From positions 365,939 through 429,938 of the forward strand of contig NW_013171860.1 of NCBI RefSeq assembly GCF_000151665.1: a DNA stretch of 64,000 nt, read 5' to 3'. Positions 1 to 9,660 of the stretch are shown here, in pieces. Source of the DNA: Blastocystis hominis. Taxonomy: Eukaryota; Sar; Bigyra; Opalinata; Blastocystidae. Under the pieces are notes generated by a model. That model worked only from the letters and a program-made list of their open reading frames with translations, did no database searches and had not been told where the DNA came from. Both the position numbers and the translations under genes were made by a program. Position 1 is the stretch's first letter, and each line of letters opens with the position of its first letter.

Positions 1-33
1 AGAATTCAATACATAAATACAAAATCAATAGAA

Positions 34-882
34 ATGAAATTCGTAGAGATTGAGTTTTACGACTACAAGATCCGCATGTGTATTGACAATGGTATTCGAA
101 TGTACCTGGTCTCCGATCTGCTGCGACAGTACAACGAGAAGCATGGTACGAACAAGCGATTCAAACATTACCTTGAGAACAAGCAAACCCAAGAATTGAT
201 CGAACACATGGTAAAAACGGTAGGCCCGAATTCGTGCCCTACCATCAAACGAGGGTCAAATGGCAAGTTTGATATTTGCGATGTGATTCAGTATATTACA
301 ACCCCTGATTTCAATGGAACAAACAAAGGCTACATCGTCTGCGAGGAGTTGCTTCATGCTTGCCTAATGTGGGCCGATCCTGCATTTGCTTGCGATGTGC
401 TTAGATTCCTCACACAACGTCGACAGGAGGACAATGACTACCTTCGAAAGGCAAACGAAGAGCTGAAGCAGGAAGTCAAGGAACTGAAGAACCGTCGTAT
501 ACCAGACGTGGAAGGACAGCAATGGTGCTATTACATATCGTTCAAAATAGAGGGTGATACCGTGCTCATCTATTCACAACATGTTAACAAGAAACGATGG
601 AAGAGTGCATGCTCTAGAATGAAGAAAGAGGGTCGTTCTTGCGTTTACAGTGTTAAGGATTTACCAAATGGTTTCACTTTCTGCGATGAGATCGATGAAA
701 TCCTTGAGTCCATTTGCGAGAAGTATGGTGGAGTAAAGAAACGTAAGAATCACTACATAATTCCATTGGATACCTGGGAAATCAATAAACATCGTATCGA
801 GCCACTGTTTTGTTCACGGGCAAAGCAGACTCGTGTTGGTCTAGGTTGGCGAAGTGACTTGGACAATTTGAACAGACCATAA
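34..882 (+). CDS. KilA-N domain protein of the virus fossil
   Basis: A 282-residue ORF. Residues about 15-135 resemble a KilA-N DNA-binding domain of large DNA viruses and phages, including a stretch reading GYIVCEELLHACLMWADPAF, where KilA-N proteins have their conserved tryptophan segment. A charged coiled-coil linker follows at about 138-165. The C-terminal part, with the stretch YYISFKIEGDTVLIYSQHV, resembles the virus-specific domain (DUF3627 type) often found behind KilA-N. Such proteins are thought to act in regulation of viral DNA, with no defined reaction. It is the leftmost gene seen and points right, away from the capsid and ATPase genes. Confidence 0.75.
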   Translation: MKFVEIEFYDYKIRMCIDNGIRMYLVSDLLRQYNEKHGTNKRFKHYLENKQTQELIEHMVKTVGPNSCPTIKRGSNGKFDICDVIQYITTPDFNGTNKGYIVCEELLHACLMWADPAFACDVLRFLTQRRQEDNDYLRKANEELKQEVKELKNRRIPDVEGQQWCYYISFKIEGDTVLIYSQHVNKKRWKSACSRMKKEGRSCVYSVKDLPNGFTFCDEIDEILESICEKYGGVKKRKNHYIIPLDTWEINKHRIEPLFCSRAKQTRVGLGWRSDLDNLNRP

Positions 883-935
883 GCAGCCAAAGTAAACATG
901 GCTGCTTCATTTCTACTTTGGAGGAGACGGTGTCT

Positions 936-1268
936 CTATGCTAATCCATACCTGGATCGCAGGCCTTTCTTTTTACTTTGACGACCGTTGGTCACTTCGC
1001 TCGTGTAGTTTGCCATGCCATCCTTCGGCTTCTGTACGAACTGGAATTCCTTCGTGTTGATAGCTTTGCTGTAGTTCTGTGGTTTGATTTCAACGGCCTC
1101 TTTGATGTCCAAGAGATTGTACGTGCGGCTCTCGTCTCTCTTTTCCTCTTTTCTCGTTCCTCCTTGTCGTCCCAGTTCCTGCTCGAGTTGTTGTACTTGT
1201 CGTTGCTTCTCTTCCACTTCTTTGCGTTTTCGTTCATCACTTAATGCCTTCGGTAACTTCGATCGCAT
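936..1268 (-). CDS. Small charged protein downstream of the packaging ATPase
   Basis: A 110-residue ORF starting about a dozen bases after the ATPase stop, in the same direction, so the two were probably expressed together. The N-terminal half is rich in Lys, Glu, Arg and Gln and likely helical. The C-terminal part ends in a basic run, KKKGLRSRYGLA. I recognise no family. Overlapping ORFs in other frames are shadows of it. It is kept because of position and because the reading frame spans the whole space between the ATPase and the intergenic bases before position 882. Confidence 0.4.
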   Translation of the reverse strand: MRSKLPKALSDERKRKEVEEKQRQVQQLEQELGRQGGTRKEEKRDESRTYNLLDIKEAVEIKPQNYSKAINTKEFQFVQKPKDGMANYTSEVTNGRQSKKKGLRSRYGLA

Positions 1269-1280
1269 CTTGTTGATTGT

Positions 1281-2276
1281 CTATTGTTTGCTACTCAGTT
1301 CGTATGGGACATACTCGACCAACGAATCGTCGTCCAGGTAGTACCATCGTGTGTGCATGCCCATCTGGATATCACGAAGTACCTCGGACAGATTGGACGG
1401 CGGTGGTATCTTCATTTTGCGCCATAGATCCTCTCGTCCAAGGATGTCATAGTACAAGAAGATATGAGTGGCGTTATCCAGAATCTTGTTGCTCAATCGA
1501 GAGAATCCTTGGAATGCAATGAAACAACTGGTCTTTCGATGTCGACTCATGCAAGCCATGGTGTCCATGAAGTTCACCACCCAATGATCGTTCGGTTTCG
1601 TGTACAGGTCGTCGAAGATGTAGATGGATGGATATTTGGTGTCGTTGTAGATGGCCACACTTGATCCATCCTCATTCAATTGTTTGTACGCGACGTCCTC
1701 GCTATCCGTGAATTCAGGGCGTACTTCGCTGTCCGTGTTGATCCATTGTGTCTTGATGCCTGCTTTGTTGGCGACATGTTTGAGCATTTGTGGACACTTG
1801 TTTTCATAGCTCACCTTTCCCATGAAGAAACAGATCTTGTCGAACGAGTGAAATATCTCGTAGCACAACTGATTGATGAGGAACGACTTGCCCGACTTGG
1901 AAGGAGCAATGATGAGCGTGAATTGATTGAGGAATGTGTCCTGACAATCGAGTTCCCAATCGAACTTCATAATGCCCATGCTTTCCTTGTTCTGTCGAAG
2001 ATCCTGCAATTGCTCGTCAATGGTTTGCTCTGGTTGGATGTAGTCGGCTAGTTCTCGCAGTATTTTGGTATATTGCTTGCTCTTCTCTTCATCGGTTTCA
2101 TTCTCCATCCGTTGTTTGATGGTATCCTGCATTACTTCGGCTTGATTGAGCGTATTCTCTGTTCTTCTTGTCAATCGTTTGTTGTTATACGGACATCGAT
2201 GGTTGAGTCGTCTTATTCGATTCTTAATGGCGAGCAATGTTGTATCAATGTTGGGAATGTATGGGGATTCTTCCAT
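1281..2276 (-). CDS. FtsK/HerA-type DNA packaging ATPase of the virus fossil
   Basis: A 331-residue ORF with a P-loop, APSKSGKSFLI, near residue 140, and a hydrophobic Walker B strand ending in two acidic residues, IYIFDDLY, near residue 225. An Arg/His-rich stretch, MSRHRKTSCFIAFQGFS, follows and matches the sensor region of A32-like viral packaging ATPases. In the known family the enzyme uses ATP hydrolysis to drive genome DNA into a preformed capsid. It lies in the same direction as, and downstream of, the capsid gene, the usual capsid-ATPase grouping in Polinton-like elements. It looks whole. Confidence 0.82.
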   Translation of the reverse strand: MEESPYIPNIDTTLLAIKNRIRRLNHRCPYNNKRLTRRTENTLNQAEVMQDTIKQRMENETDEEKSKQYTKILRELADYIQPEQTIDEQLQDLRQNKESMGIMKFDWELDCQDTFLNQFTLIIAPSKSGKSFLINQLCYEIFHSFDKICFFMGKVSYENKCPQMLKHVANKAGIKTQWINTDSEVRPEFTDSEDVAYKQLNEDGSSVAIYNDTKYPSIYIFDDLYTKPNDHWVVNFMDTMACMSRHRKTSCFIAFQGFSRLSNKILDNATHIFLYYDILGREDLWRKMKIPPPSNLSEVLRDIQMGMHTRWYYLDDDSLVEYVPYELSSKQ

Positions 2277-2284
2277 TTATTCAT

Positions 2285-2418
2285 GGCAACCACGGCAACC
2301 ACGGCAACCACGGCAACCACGGCAGCCACGGCAACCACGGCAACCACGGTGACCACGACAGCCACGGCAGCCACGACAGCCAAAGTGAAAAAGGTAGTCA
2401 CAGCAACCACGGTAGCCA
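2285..2418 (+). repeat. 9-bp tandem repeat (CAACCACGG type)
   Basis: About fifteen imperfect copies of a 9-bp unit lie between the ATPase start and the next minus-strand ORF, inside the virus fossil. On the plus strand the repeat reads as Asn-His-Gly triplets; on the minus strand as Val/Ala-rich sequence. No overlapping ORF here looks like a functional gene, so I read it as a non-coding minisatellite. Confidence 0.8.
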
Positions 2419-2419
2419 T

Positions 2420-2965
2420 TTACAGGAAATCGCAATCAAAGACACTATTCTTATCCTTGATCTTGATTTGCGTTGCTGTGAGAGTTGTGTACGAGAACTC
2501 GGTGATACTGCCGTCCTTGTCTTCCTTCATGAACTCCTTGCTCTCCCCGGTCACCACAAGATCAATCGTTGCATCCTTGTATTCGCGAAGATCGGCACAG
2601 GGCACATTTCGCAGGTCAATCTTAATGGGTTTCTTGTCGTTATTCACGATCTTCGTGTTCGGACTCAATTTCACTTTGAACTGGATCTCACCATCTTATT
2701 CGCTGTATGGGTGATTCTCTTTCTTCGTCTCATCGAGGATTCTTTTGAACTCTTTCGATTGCTCCTTGGGCGGTGTGATGGAGAGAGTGTTGAACAGTTT
2801 CTTCTTGTCTGTTTCGAACTTCGAGTTGTCACCCACGAAAACAATGGTAGCATCGGTGATCTTGCAGACATACTTAGCCGATTCGCCATCTCTCTTGAAT
2901 CCGGTGGAAGTGAGAGACACATTGGAAGCATTGGAAAGATCGAAAACCTGAATCTTGTTGCTCAT
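2420..2965 (-). CDS. Short ORF region between capsid and ATPase genes of the virus fossil
   Basis: Two adjacent short ORFs (2420-2674 and 2696-2965) lie between the capsid and ATPase genes and point the same way. Their content, beta-rich with alternating charged and hydrophobic residues, could suit small virion proteins, and minor capsid genes often sit here in Polinton-like elements. I see no motif that proves it. Whether these are two genes or remains of one is left open. Confidence 0.4.
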
Positions 2966-3048
2966 ATCTATTTATATTTACGTTTTGAAATCTTTAAGTA
3001 CCACTTAGGCACTCACGTGTGGGACAGCATCGCTGCCCCAGGAGCGTT

Positions 3049-4338
3049 TTACGCGTTCACAGTATTAGCACGGATCATGATGAGGTGTATCTGGGTCGTT
3101 GCTGCAACATCCTCTTCCAACTCGATTTCGAATTGGATCTGATTCGCTGCTCGCATCGGGAACCACTCGGCCAACGGGAAGGCAAAGATTCGGAACTGAT
3201 TCAACCACGTCTTGTACGTCAACAGCGTGTCGTACTCGTCGGAACGACTATTGCAAAGATAGTCCATCCATTCGAAGAACGTGTGATCAATTCCATCAGG
3301 TGTGTTCGTGTTGTCCACATTGATGATACGCTTCTGTTCACCAGCGATGTTCAATGAGATACGTTTGAATCGAATGTCCTTGAGTGTCGAGAAATCGCCA
3401 TTGTCGTCTGTGAACATCATGAACATCATTTTGACGGGGAAGTTGACCAGCACACGATCATCGATGAAGTTTTGGCCAGAAGGAATACGGAACGTCTTGG
3501 TCATGATCTGGTTCTTCACCAACTGAGTGTCCTCAGGATCGAAGGTCGAATCATCGCTCGTCTTGTAACTGTGATACCAAAGCGTGCACGTATCGAAATA
3601 CACACCGGTGAAAGCCGTGGCTGATGGAACAGCGTCCGGACTTGTAGCGGTATTGATTTTGCCAGCATCGATGTAGAAGTATGCATCGTCGTTCGTGGGA
3701 TAGATCTGAGCATCCATCTGCGTGAGATTGATGAATCGTTCCTGGGAACAACCTTCGAAGATGTATGCAAAGTTCACATTGATCGTCGTGTACGCCGTGG
3801 TCGATCCAGGTGGCTGTACGAACTTGAGCATGTTGTAGAATAACTTCCCGCCATAAGGTCGACCCAGGATGGCCGCAGTTCGTGCGGTTTTATCGGTTGT
3901 ATCATAGTCACGGTCATCGTAGTAGATGTAGGACAGTTCCTTCAGTCCTTCGTTCACCACATTGTTGTGCTTGTTGTCTGTGAGCGCATTCAAGAGTGAC
4001 CGGATCTGACCGATGTTTTCATTGTCTGCACTCAGAGGCAAGGACGCCAAGTTCTCACCGTTCCAATAGGTGTACGTGACCTTCGTGTTGTTCACAATGC
4101 CCGACATGTTCTTCTTCACCGGAACATAGATATCCTTCGACGAACTGCTCGCATTATTTGTCAACCCGGTGATCTTGAGCTTGAAGGTCATTCGAGACTT
4201 GTAGAGATTGAAGTACACGTCATCACCGGATGGAGCGATCGTCCAATTGATCACATCGGTTGACTTGATATTATTGGACTGATTGCTGAACACAATCTGC
4301 GATTCGTAGTTATGCACAGGAGGAATTGTAGTAGCCAT
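3049..4338 (-). CDS. Candidate major capsid protein of the virus fossil
   Basis: A 429-residue ORF that looks whole. It is rich in beta-forming residues, Asn, Thr and Tyr, and lacks long charged stretches. The N-terminal part contains INWTIAPSGDDVYFNLYKS, and the C-terminal part ends in a strand-rich segment with AFPLAEWFPMRAANQIQFEI. Length, composition and position next to a packaging ATPase fit the double-jelly-roll major capsid proteins of Polinton-like viruses and virophages. The call rests on context and overall character rather than a catalytic motif; a structure prediction would decide it. Confidence 0.65.
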   Translation of the reverse strand: MATTIPPVHNYESQIVFSNQSNNIKSTDVINWTIAPSGDDVYFNLYKSRMTFKLKITGLTNNASSSSKDIYVPVKKNMSGIVNNTKVTYTYWNGENLASLPLSADNENIGQIRSLLNALTDNKHNNVVNEGLKELSYIYYDDRDYDTTDKTARTAAILGRPYGGKLFYNMLKFVQPPGSTTAYTTINVNFAYIFEGCSQERFINLTQMDAQIYPTNDDAYFYIDAGKINTATSPDAVPSATAFTGVYFDTCTLWYHSYKTSDDSTFDPEDTQLVKNQIMTKTFRIPSGQNFIDDRVLVNFPVKMMFMMFTDDNGDFSTLKDIRFKRISLNIAGEQKRIINVDNTNTPDGIDHTFFEWMDYLCNSRSDEYDTLLTYKTWLNQFRIFAFPLAEWFPMRAANQIQFEIELEEDVAATTQIHLIMIRANTVNA

Positions 4339-4381
4339 TTATTACTACGAGTAACTATTTATTTTCTCTCCTCCATAGTAA

Positions 4382-5174
4382 ATGGCAACACCAACACAAC
4401 CTGAGAAACTTGTATATCTCCAGAACGGCGTGTTCAAGCGCAAGGAGATGACTGAGGGTATCCAGACTACTCGGACAACTCTTTTGACACGTTCGCATTT
4501 CCGTCGACCAATGGCAACTACGTGCTCACCAAGACTGGCAATGAGCTCATATGGTCCGAAGAAAGAGCCGAACTTACTTCCATCGATAACACGTTTTTCA
4601 AAGGATCGAACGGACAGGCATTGACCGTCGGTACAAAAAAACCATTCCATTCTTCAAGACCAATACGACCTTTGGAGGAATCGATTTGCCGTCCAGCGGA
4701 ATCTATGTTCTCACAACGGATGGCACTACGTCTTCTTCAGAAGTCTTCGATGAGTCGTTGATATTCAGAACAATGGGCTACGACAACACGTCCGACAGGT
4801 ATGCGATTGCAAACTGGAATTCGACCGCGAGCAATCATAAGGACCTTGTATTGCCGAACAAGAGTGGGTCATTCTTCCTTCATACAGATTCGAGTATCAA
4901 TTATGACTTCATCATAATCAATGCCAAGAGTCTCTTCCATGACATCCTGGGAATTGAATCCGATGCACAAAAGATCGTGACATATTGGGATGATCAAGCA
5001 TATGGATTACCACTTCCGATCACGGCAGGTTATGCTACGTTCAAGATCGAGAATAGCAGTACCTCGCCAGTCATTACCAATCTAACTCCTTCGGTAAACG
5101 CGTACATAGTAGTTCGAGAAGAAATAGATCGCACGATTCTCAGTCATTACACCGATAATGTGAGGAGGCAGTGA
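4382..5174 (+). pseudogene. Broken structural-type gene of the virus fossil
   Basis: A divergent neighbour of the capsid gene. Coding character, rich in Ser, Thr, Asn and aromatic residues, runs through the segment, but it looks broken. The best preserved part (4686-5174) is beta-rich and could come from a minor structural or spike-like protein. No family is recognised. Confidence 0.45.
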
Positions 5175-5492
5175 ATCATTCCTCCAAAACACATTTAGAG
5201 GCACACCGAGTAGACCATTGGATTCCAATTGAGGCAATAGATACTCCAATTCATCCTCGGTAAACATGGGCGGATGAGTTTCATCCAGAGTCATCTCCAT
5301 GCAATCATAGTCGTGCAAGATCAAACCACAGTTCACATTTGCCTGCGGGGTGCGAACACTGAATCCGAATAGTCTCTCCGAATTGATCGGATACTTGGTA
5401 TGGATGATGATATCGGCGAGTTCGATATTCTCGTCCTCACAAGTGCGTAACAGGGAAGACCATGTGTTGTTCTCTGTTTTCTTGTACTTCAT
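5082..5492 (-). CDS. Hypothetical protein of the virus fossil
   Basis: About 136 residues, starting at the internal Met that opens MKYKKTENNTWSSLL, because the upstream part of the frame is AT-rich and hydrophobic. It contains ADIIIHTKYPINSERLFGF and PPMFTEDELEYLLPQLES. It overlaps the 3' end of the plus-strand segment before it, a convergent overlap common in compact viral genomes. No known family is recognised. Confidence 0.45.
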   Translation of the reverse strand: MKYKKTENNTWSSLLRTCEDENIELADIIIHTKYPINSERLFGFSVRTPQANVNCGLILHDYDCMEMTLDETHPPMFTEDELEYLLPQLESNGLLGVPLNVFWRNDSLPPHIIGVMTENRAIYFFSNYYVRVYRRS

Positions 5493-5549
5493 TTTTATCA
5501 AGGTCTGAACTAGGACTAAAAGAGAAAATATAAATATATAAATATATAA

Positions 5550-5870
5550 ATGAATAGACCTACACATACATTGAGTCCCAATACAAAACGAGTAATTCCA
5601 ATCAACGGAGTTCGCTTCTGGAACCTTCTCAAGCGTGGATTCAAGTACGACAAGAAGCTAAATCTACTCTATGACACACCCTTGCCGCTGGGTACTCTCA
5701 AGCATGTTCCCAGGTCGAGAATGATCTCTCCCAGTACTCACTCAATGATTATTTGTGGCACAGCATACTACGAATTATTTCGTGACAACTATAGACCACG
5801 AAATGGCAAAGAGGTGAAAATAACGAAAGAAGAAGCCAGAGCATACGATATGATCCAAACATCAAGATGA
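5550..5870 (+). CDS. Short protein with NPxTGR-like motif, copy 1
   Basis: A 106-residue ORF opening with SPNTKRVIPINGVRFWNLL, a variant of the NPxTGRxIxxxGxTxxxL motif found in many nucleocytoplasmic large DNA virus and Polinton-like proteins (2-cysteine adaptor type). Its C-terminus is basic and helical, KITKEEARAYDMI. Its stop overlaps the start of the next small ORF (ATGA), showing tight viral packing. The molecular role of this motif is not known with certainty; protein-protein adaptor use is the common guess. Confidence 0.55.
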   Translation: MNRPTHTLSPNTKRVIPINGVRFWNLLKRGFKYDKKLNLLYDTPLPLGTLKHVPRSRMISPSTHSMIICGTAYYELFRDNYRPRNGKEVKITKEEARAYDMIQTSR

Positions 5871-6013
5871 TATTAGCAAACGACCTGGGGGACATTCTGG
5901 ACATCTGCCATGTTCCTTCCCACTGCGACAGCGATCACCGAGACTTTGACTCCGACTATCCTGACGACATCGATGAATTCGAATACGATGAATATGGACA
6001 TGCAATATTTTAA
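5867..6013 (+). CDS. 48-residue acidic protein of the virus fossil
   Basis: The start overlaps the preceding stop by the ATGA arrangement. The product is very rich in Asp and Glu, with DFDSDYPDDIDEFEYDEYGH near the end, and holds a few Cys and His residues. No family is recognised; DNA mimicry or an interaction tail are possible. The stop-start overlap is the main support. Confidence 0.4.
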   Translation: MILANDLGDILDICHVPSHCDSDHRDFDSDYPDDIDEFEYDEYGHAIF

Positions 6014-6103
6014 TTCTAGGACAGAAAAACATTTATTGTTTTCAATTCACAAATTTTTTCACTTTAGTCTTTGGGCTTAAACAATTATGTCACTTCTATA
6101 TAA

Positions 6104-6484
6104 ATGGATACTTATCGCGACGAATATACTATCAACCCTGAGACTGGACGAAAGATCAAAATTGGCACTCAAACCTGGAAACGACTGGCAATTAAGTATT
6201 ACATGATCGATAGGAAGTTCACCGATCAGCTAGTTTCTGATTCACGAGCGTATGTGTCAAATAAGGTGCTCGAAATGAAGGCTGCAAACAAACCAAAACA
6301 TACAACTCTTCGTAAACGAGTTGGTGATTCCAAAGGAGAGCGTAAGTATCTGATTGTGAGAAGCAAAGCATGGAACGAGCGATATCTCGAATATGAGTGG
6401 AATGGACATAATTTCGGCGAGAAGCGAAGTCGTCCGTTGCCTGAATTCATGAACACGGTGAAGAAGAGACATCAAACACATTGA
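6104..6484 (+). CDS. Short protein with NPxTGR motif, copy 2
   Basis: A 126-residue ORF with INPETGRKIKIGTQTWKRL at residues 10-28, a clear example of the viral NPxTGRKIKxGxxTxxxL motif (2-cysteine adaptor-like). The rest is strongly basic with many Arg and Lys, including LRKRVGDSKGERKYLIV, so nucleic acid contact is plausible. It follows another motif-bearing ORF by about 230 bases and lies in the same direction. Confidence 0.6.
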   Translation: MDTYRDEYTINPETGRKIKIGTQTWKRLAIKYYMIDRKFTDQLVSDSRAYVSNKVLEMKAANKPKHTTLRKRVGDSKGERKYLIVRSKAWNERYLEYEWNGHNFGEKRSRPLPEFMNTVKKRHQTH

Positions 6485-6499
6485 TACAAGTTTTTCGCT

Positions 6500-6835
6500 A
6501 TGTTTGATTGCAAAGTCGCGGAAGGACGCTTGTCGGATGTAATCGATTCAACTCTCTGGTATGCACTCTCGTATTTTCACACCGTGGATGGAGACATGCA
6601 CAAGGAATGGATGAATGAGAAACGAATCAATAAGGACTTTCGTCTCCAAAACTATGATGACAAGAGATTATGGGTTCAACTACCGGATGGAAAGAACCAG
6701 GAGGAAGTGGAGCAGATAAACTTGATGATGGATGAGACAGACGAGTTTAATGAGGTAGCAAAGAAGTACATCTTGAATGGCATGTGTGATTATCTTCAGT
6801 GTTTCATCACCATCATAACATACAATCTCATGTGA
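6500..6835 (+). CDS. Hypothetical protein of the virus fossil
   Basis: A 111-residue ORF beginning 15 bases after the stop of the previous gene. It is acidic, with predicted helices and stretches such as VIDSTLWYALSYFHTVDGD and QINLMMDETDEFNEVAKKY. I recognise no family. Spacing and strand suggest expression together with the motif-bearing genes upstream. A further 26-residue ORF at 6857-6937 may or may not be real. Confidence 0.45.
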   Translation: MFDCKVAEGRLSDVIDSTLWYALSYFHTVDGDMHKEWMNEKRINKDFRLQNYDDKRLWVQLPDGKNQEEVEQINLMMDETDEFNEVAKKYILNGMCDYLQCFITIITYNLM

Positions 6836-6983
6836 ACAAATGCCGGAAAACTTAAGATGTTTAATCTCACCGATGATCGATTGGGACACCTTCGCATCAT
6901 TCACAAGGATCGCATCGACGACTGGTTGGAGGATTAATTAATATGGTGCAGAAATGTTGTAAAGGAACAAGAGACGGAAGAAA

Positions 6984-9660
6984 GTGGTATTATCTACTGT
7001 GGATAAATCGGTTTCCATGTCGAGATGTTTACACTTCGCACACTTCGTGGGTTACAAATACCACACATTTTCTATCATTGGAAGTACGGTGATTAACCAC
7101 AATATCGATGACAACCGGTGTCTGCAGCGGTGTCTCATTCTGGAAAGTGAAGGCGGACACCAGATCATGACGAATTCGAAAATGGGCGATGCACGTGTGT
7201 ACAGCAAGTGGTGGAAACAATCAGACATGTACGTGGTGTTTGGAGTGACGATTCGTGAGGTGGAGGAAGCAATGGACATTTGTGATAACAAGGAATTCGA
7301 TAAAAGTGAAGAGAATATTGCGAGATTGGTCGCAACTGTTGAAAGTCTCACTGAATATCTTTGAGATCACTCTGTTACCCGAATGTGATGACAACTCCGA
7401 GGATAAAAATGAGTTACTCACGAGCTCTCAGGTGTACAAACCGAATGGTAAGAGAGTAAGTGTGTCGCTTTGCATCGTAAAGGACACACAGGAGGAGGAA
7501 GCACTACCCAAGCACTTCTTGTACATCAAGGATTTGAGAGATTTCAAACATCGTATCTTTAGTCAGAATGATGCAAAGAATAAAGATACAACAAGAAACG
7601 TGAAGTGCAGGTTCTGTGACTTTTTTGGATCACAAAGAACTGTCCAAAACCATGGAGTGCAGGCACATCGAGAACAGATGGATGATCGTGATCAATACGT
7701 GTTGTCGAGGAAAGATACACGTCTACGATTCACAAACTAACGATTCGAAATTCCTGTGCCAGTCGTCGTGTACGCTGACTTCGAGTCGGCCATTAACGAC
7801 AAGAAAAGATACAGCCAATCATATTGTTCTGTTTGGCCGTGTCAGGCATTCCAGCCATCCAGACACAACTACGGGTATTCCATGCACCACACGATAACAT
7901 AAGCGGCCTTCACTTGTTCTTGCAGTATCTCGTATAATTACAGGAAAGCGTGAAGAAGTACCTCTTCGATGAATTACCCCCAGAGAACACTCCTGAGATC
8001 GAAAGAGATTATCAGTCTACGTCTGTATGTCCATTCTGTCACAGAAAACTGGATGACTATAAGGTGAGACATCATGCACATGTGGCAGGTGAGTATTCGA
8101 ATGACACCGAGATCCGTTTAATCGAGGCTGGACAGTACATCTGCACCCATTGTACCAAATGATATCTTCAACTCTCGTTCAACAAGAAGAACTATCGTTT
8201 ACCAGTCTACATCTACAATGGATCTCACTACGATTTCACATTCATCATGAAGATCATCGCGGCGATTTCCGGTGGGGATCTCGAAGTCATTCCAACCACC
8301 GAGGACAAGGAAATGCAGATCGAATACAACGGTATTCAATTCAAGGACTCGTTGAAACTCATCAGCAGTTCTCTCAGATCGATAGTCGCACAGACACTTG
8401 GTGGCAACCTCGATTTGTACGTGCACACTAAACAACAACTACACAAGTACTGCAAGTTGCGGAGCAAGCAATGGAGTGATAAGAATATCGATCTGTTGAC
8501 ACGGAAGGAACCCATGTTCTACAGTCTCATCAAATCATACAAGTCATTGAACAATATTGTTAATTCATCTCGCGAGCAATACACCGATTATATGAAAGGC
8601 GAGATGATGCCACAAGACGAGTATGATCACATGGTGAAGTTGTGGAAAACCTTCTATATCCAGACATGGGGTGAATACTACGCATTATACAATGTACTCA
8701 ATGTGACTCTCATGGCTGATGCGTTTGAGTACTTCCGAAACACCATACTGAAGGCATTTGGTGTTGATCCAGTGCATTACATTACAGCACCGCAAATGGC
8801 ATTTTCGTGGAAACTTGTCAGAAACGAATGAAAGTGAAGATCTTTACCACATGGAATGAACGCGAAACAATCATTTAGAAGTACAGATATGACCTGATCG
8901 CCGGGACAACCCTATATTCCAAGAATCTCATCGGCATCAAGTTGAATACAACGGTGTAAAAGGTAGTGAAGTCATTCCTCATCGGGTTCGCAATCCTCGA
9001 CATGTCCAAGCACATCATCTCCGATTTCTACTACAATGTGCTCAAGAAGAAATTCAATACCGTGGAGCTGTTGGGAGAGGACACAGAGTCACTCATTGTA
9101 CAACTGAGTATCAAGGGCAACATCGCTCACTAGATGTGTGACATGTACAAGTCATTCGATTTCTCGGAACTCGATAATACGAGCTACTTCTACGGATAAC
9201 TCGTGAAGTACTACGAGTCGGAAGTGGACAGGAGCAAGTTCCCTTCATTGGAATCGTTCCTCGAATTCAACAAGAAGTTGCTAGGACCCATTTTGAAGAT
9301 CGAAGACAATGGACATCGTTTTACTGAGTTCGTTGGACTGAGACCGAAGATGTACTATCTTGTGGATGAGAAGCGTGTAATACGCAACGCTGCAAAGGTT
9401 GTTCCTCGCAACATGGTAATCTATGGTGAGAAAATGAGTGTGTAGAACTTCGAGTTTTTCGAACGTGCCCTTGAAACAGAGAGTCGTAAGGATGCAGTGA
9501 TCGAGGGCTTCTTCAAGAGAATAAACAACTATGGCCTCGATATTACCACGAAGGAACAGACCAAGACCCTCATGCCTTGTACGGACCACAAGAGATGGAT
9601 TATGGAAGACAACGTGTATACACTGGCATTCATGCATTACCGTTTGTCGAGTATGAAGTA
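6984..9660 (+). pseudogene. Protein-primed family B DNA polymerase (pPolB), broken
   Basis: Scattered similarity to the Polinton type of protein-primed DNA polymerase runs across this span. Recognisable parts in order are an N-terminal region with DDNRCLQRCL, a CPFCHRKL zinc-type knuckle with HHAHVAGEY, an exonuclease-side segment reading YNGSHYDFTFIMK, the IQFKDSLKLISSSLRSIV stretch, a palm-side segment VTLMADAFEYFRN, then DPVHYITAPQMAFSW, and a C-terminal FVGLRPKMYYLVDEK. The gene is broken in several places and cannot be active as it stands. In live elements this enzyme copies the genome using a protein primer. Confidence 0.75.

Larger units (their letters stand above)
1..9660. mobile_element. 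Polinton-like virus fossil, left end cut by window
   Basis: A cluster of closely packed intronless genes on both strands differs from the intron-rich host genes. It holds a packaging ATPase with Walker A and B motifs, a candidate double-jelly-roll major capsid protein, a KilA-N protein, two short proteins with an NPxTGR-type motif and a decayed protein-primed family B DNA polymerase. This gene set is typical of Polintons, Polinton-like viruses and virophages. No integrase, protease or terminal inverted repeat was recognised; the left part lies outside the window, and the right border is set only by the end of polymerase similarity. Several genes look whole, while the polymerase and one structural-type gene are broken, with perhaps half a dozen or more breaks in total. 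That mix suggests a fairly young insertion, which is an inference. Confidence 0.8.

Noticed and set aside
2073-3142. Plus-strand ORFs across the 9-bp repeat
   Set aside because: They are antisense to the minus-strand genes of the virus fossil and their repeat parts are low complexity.
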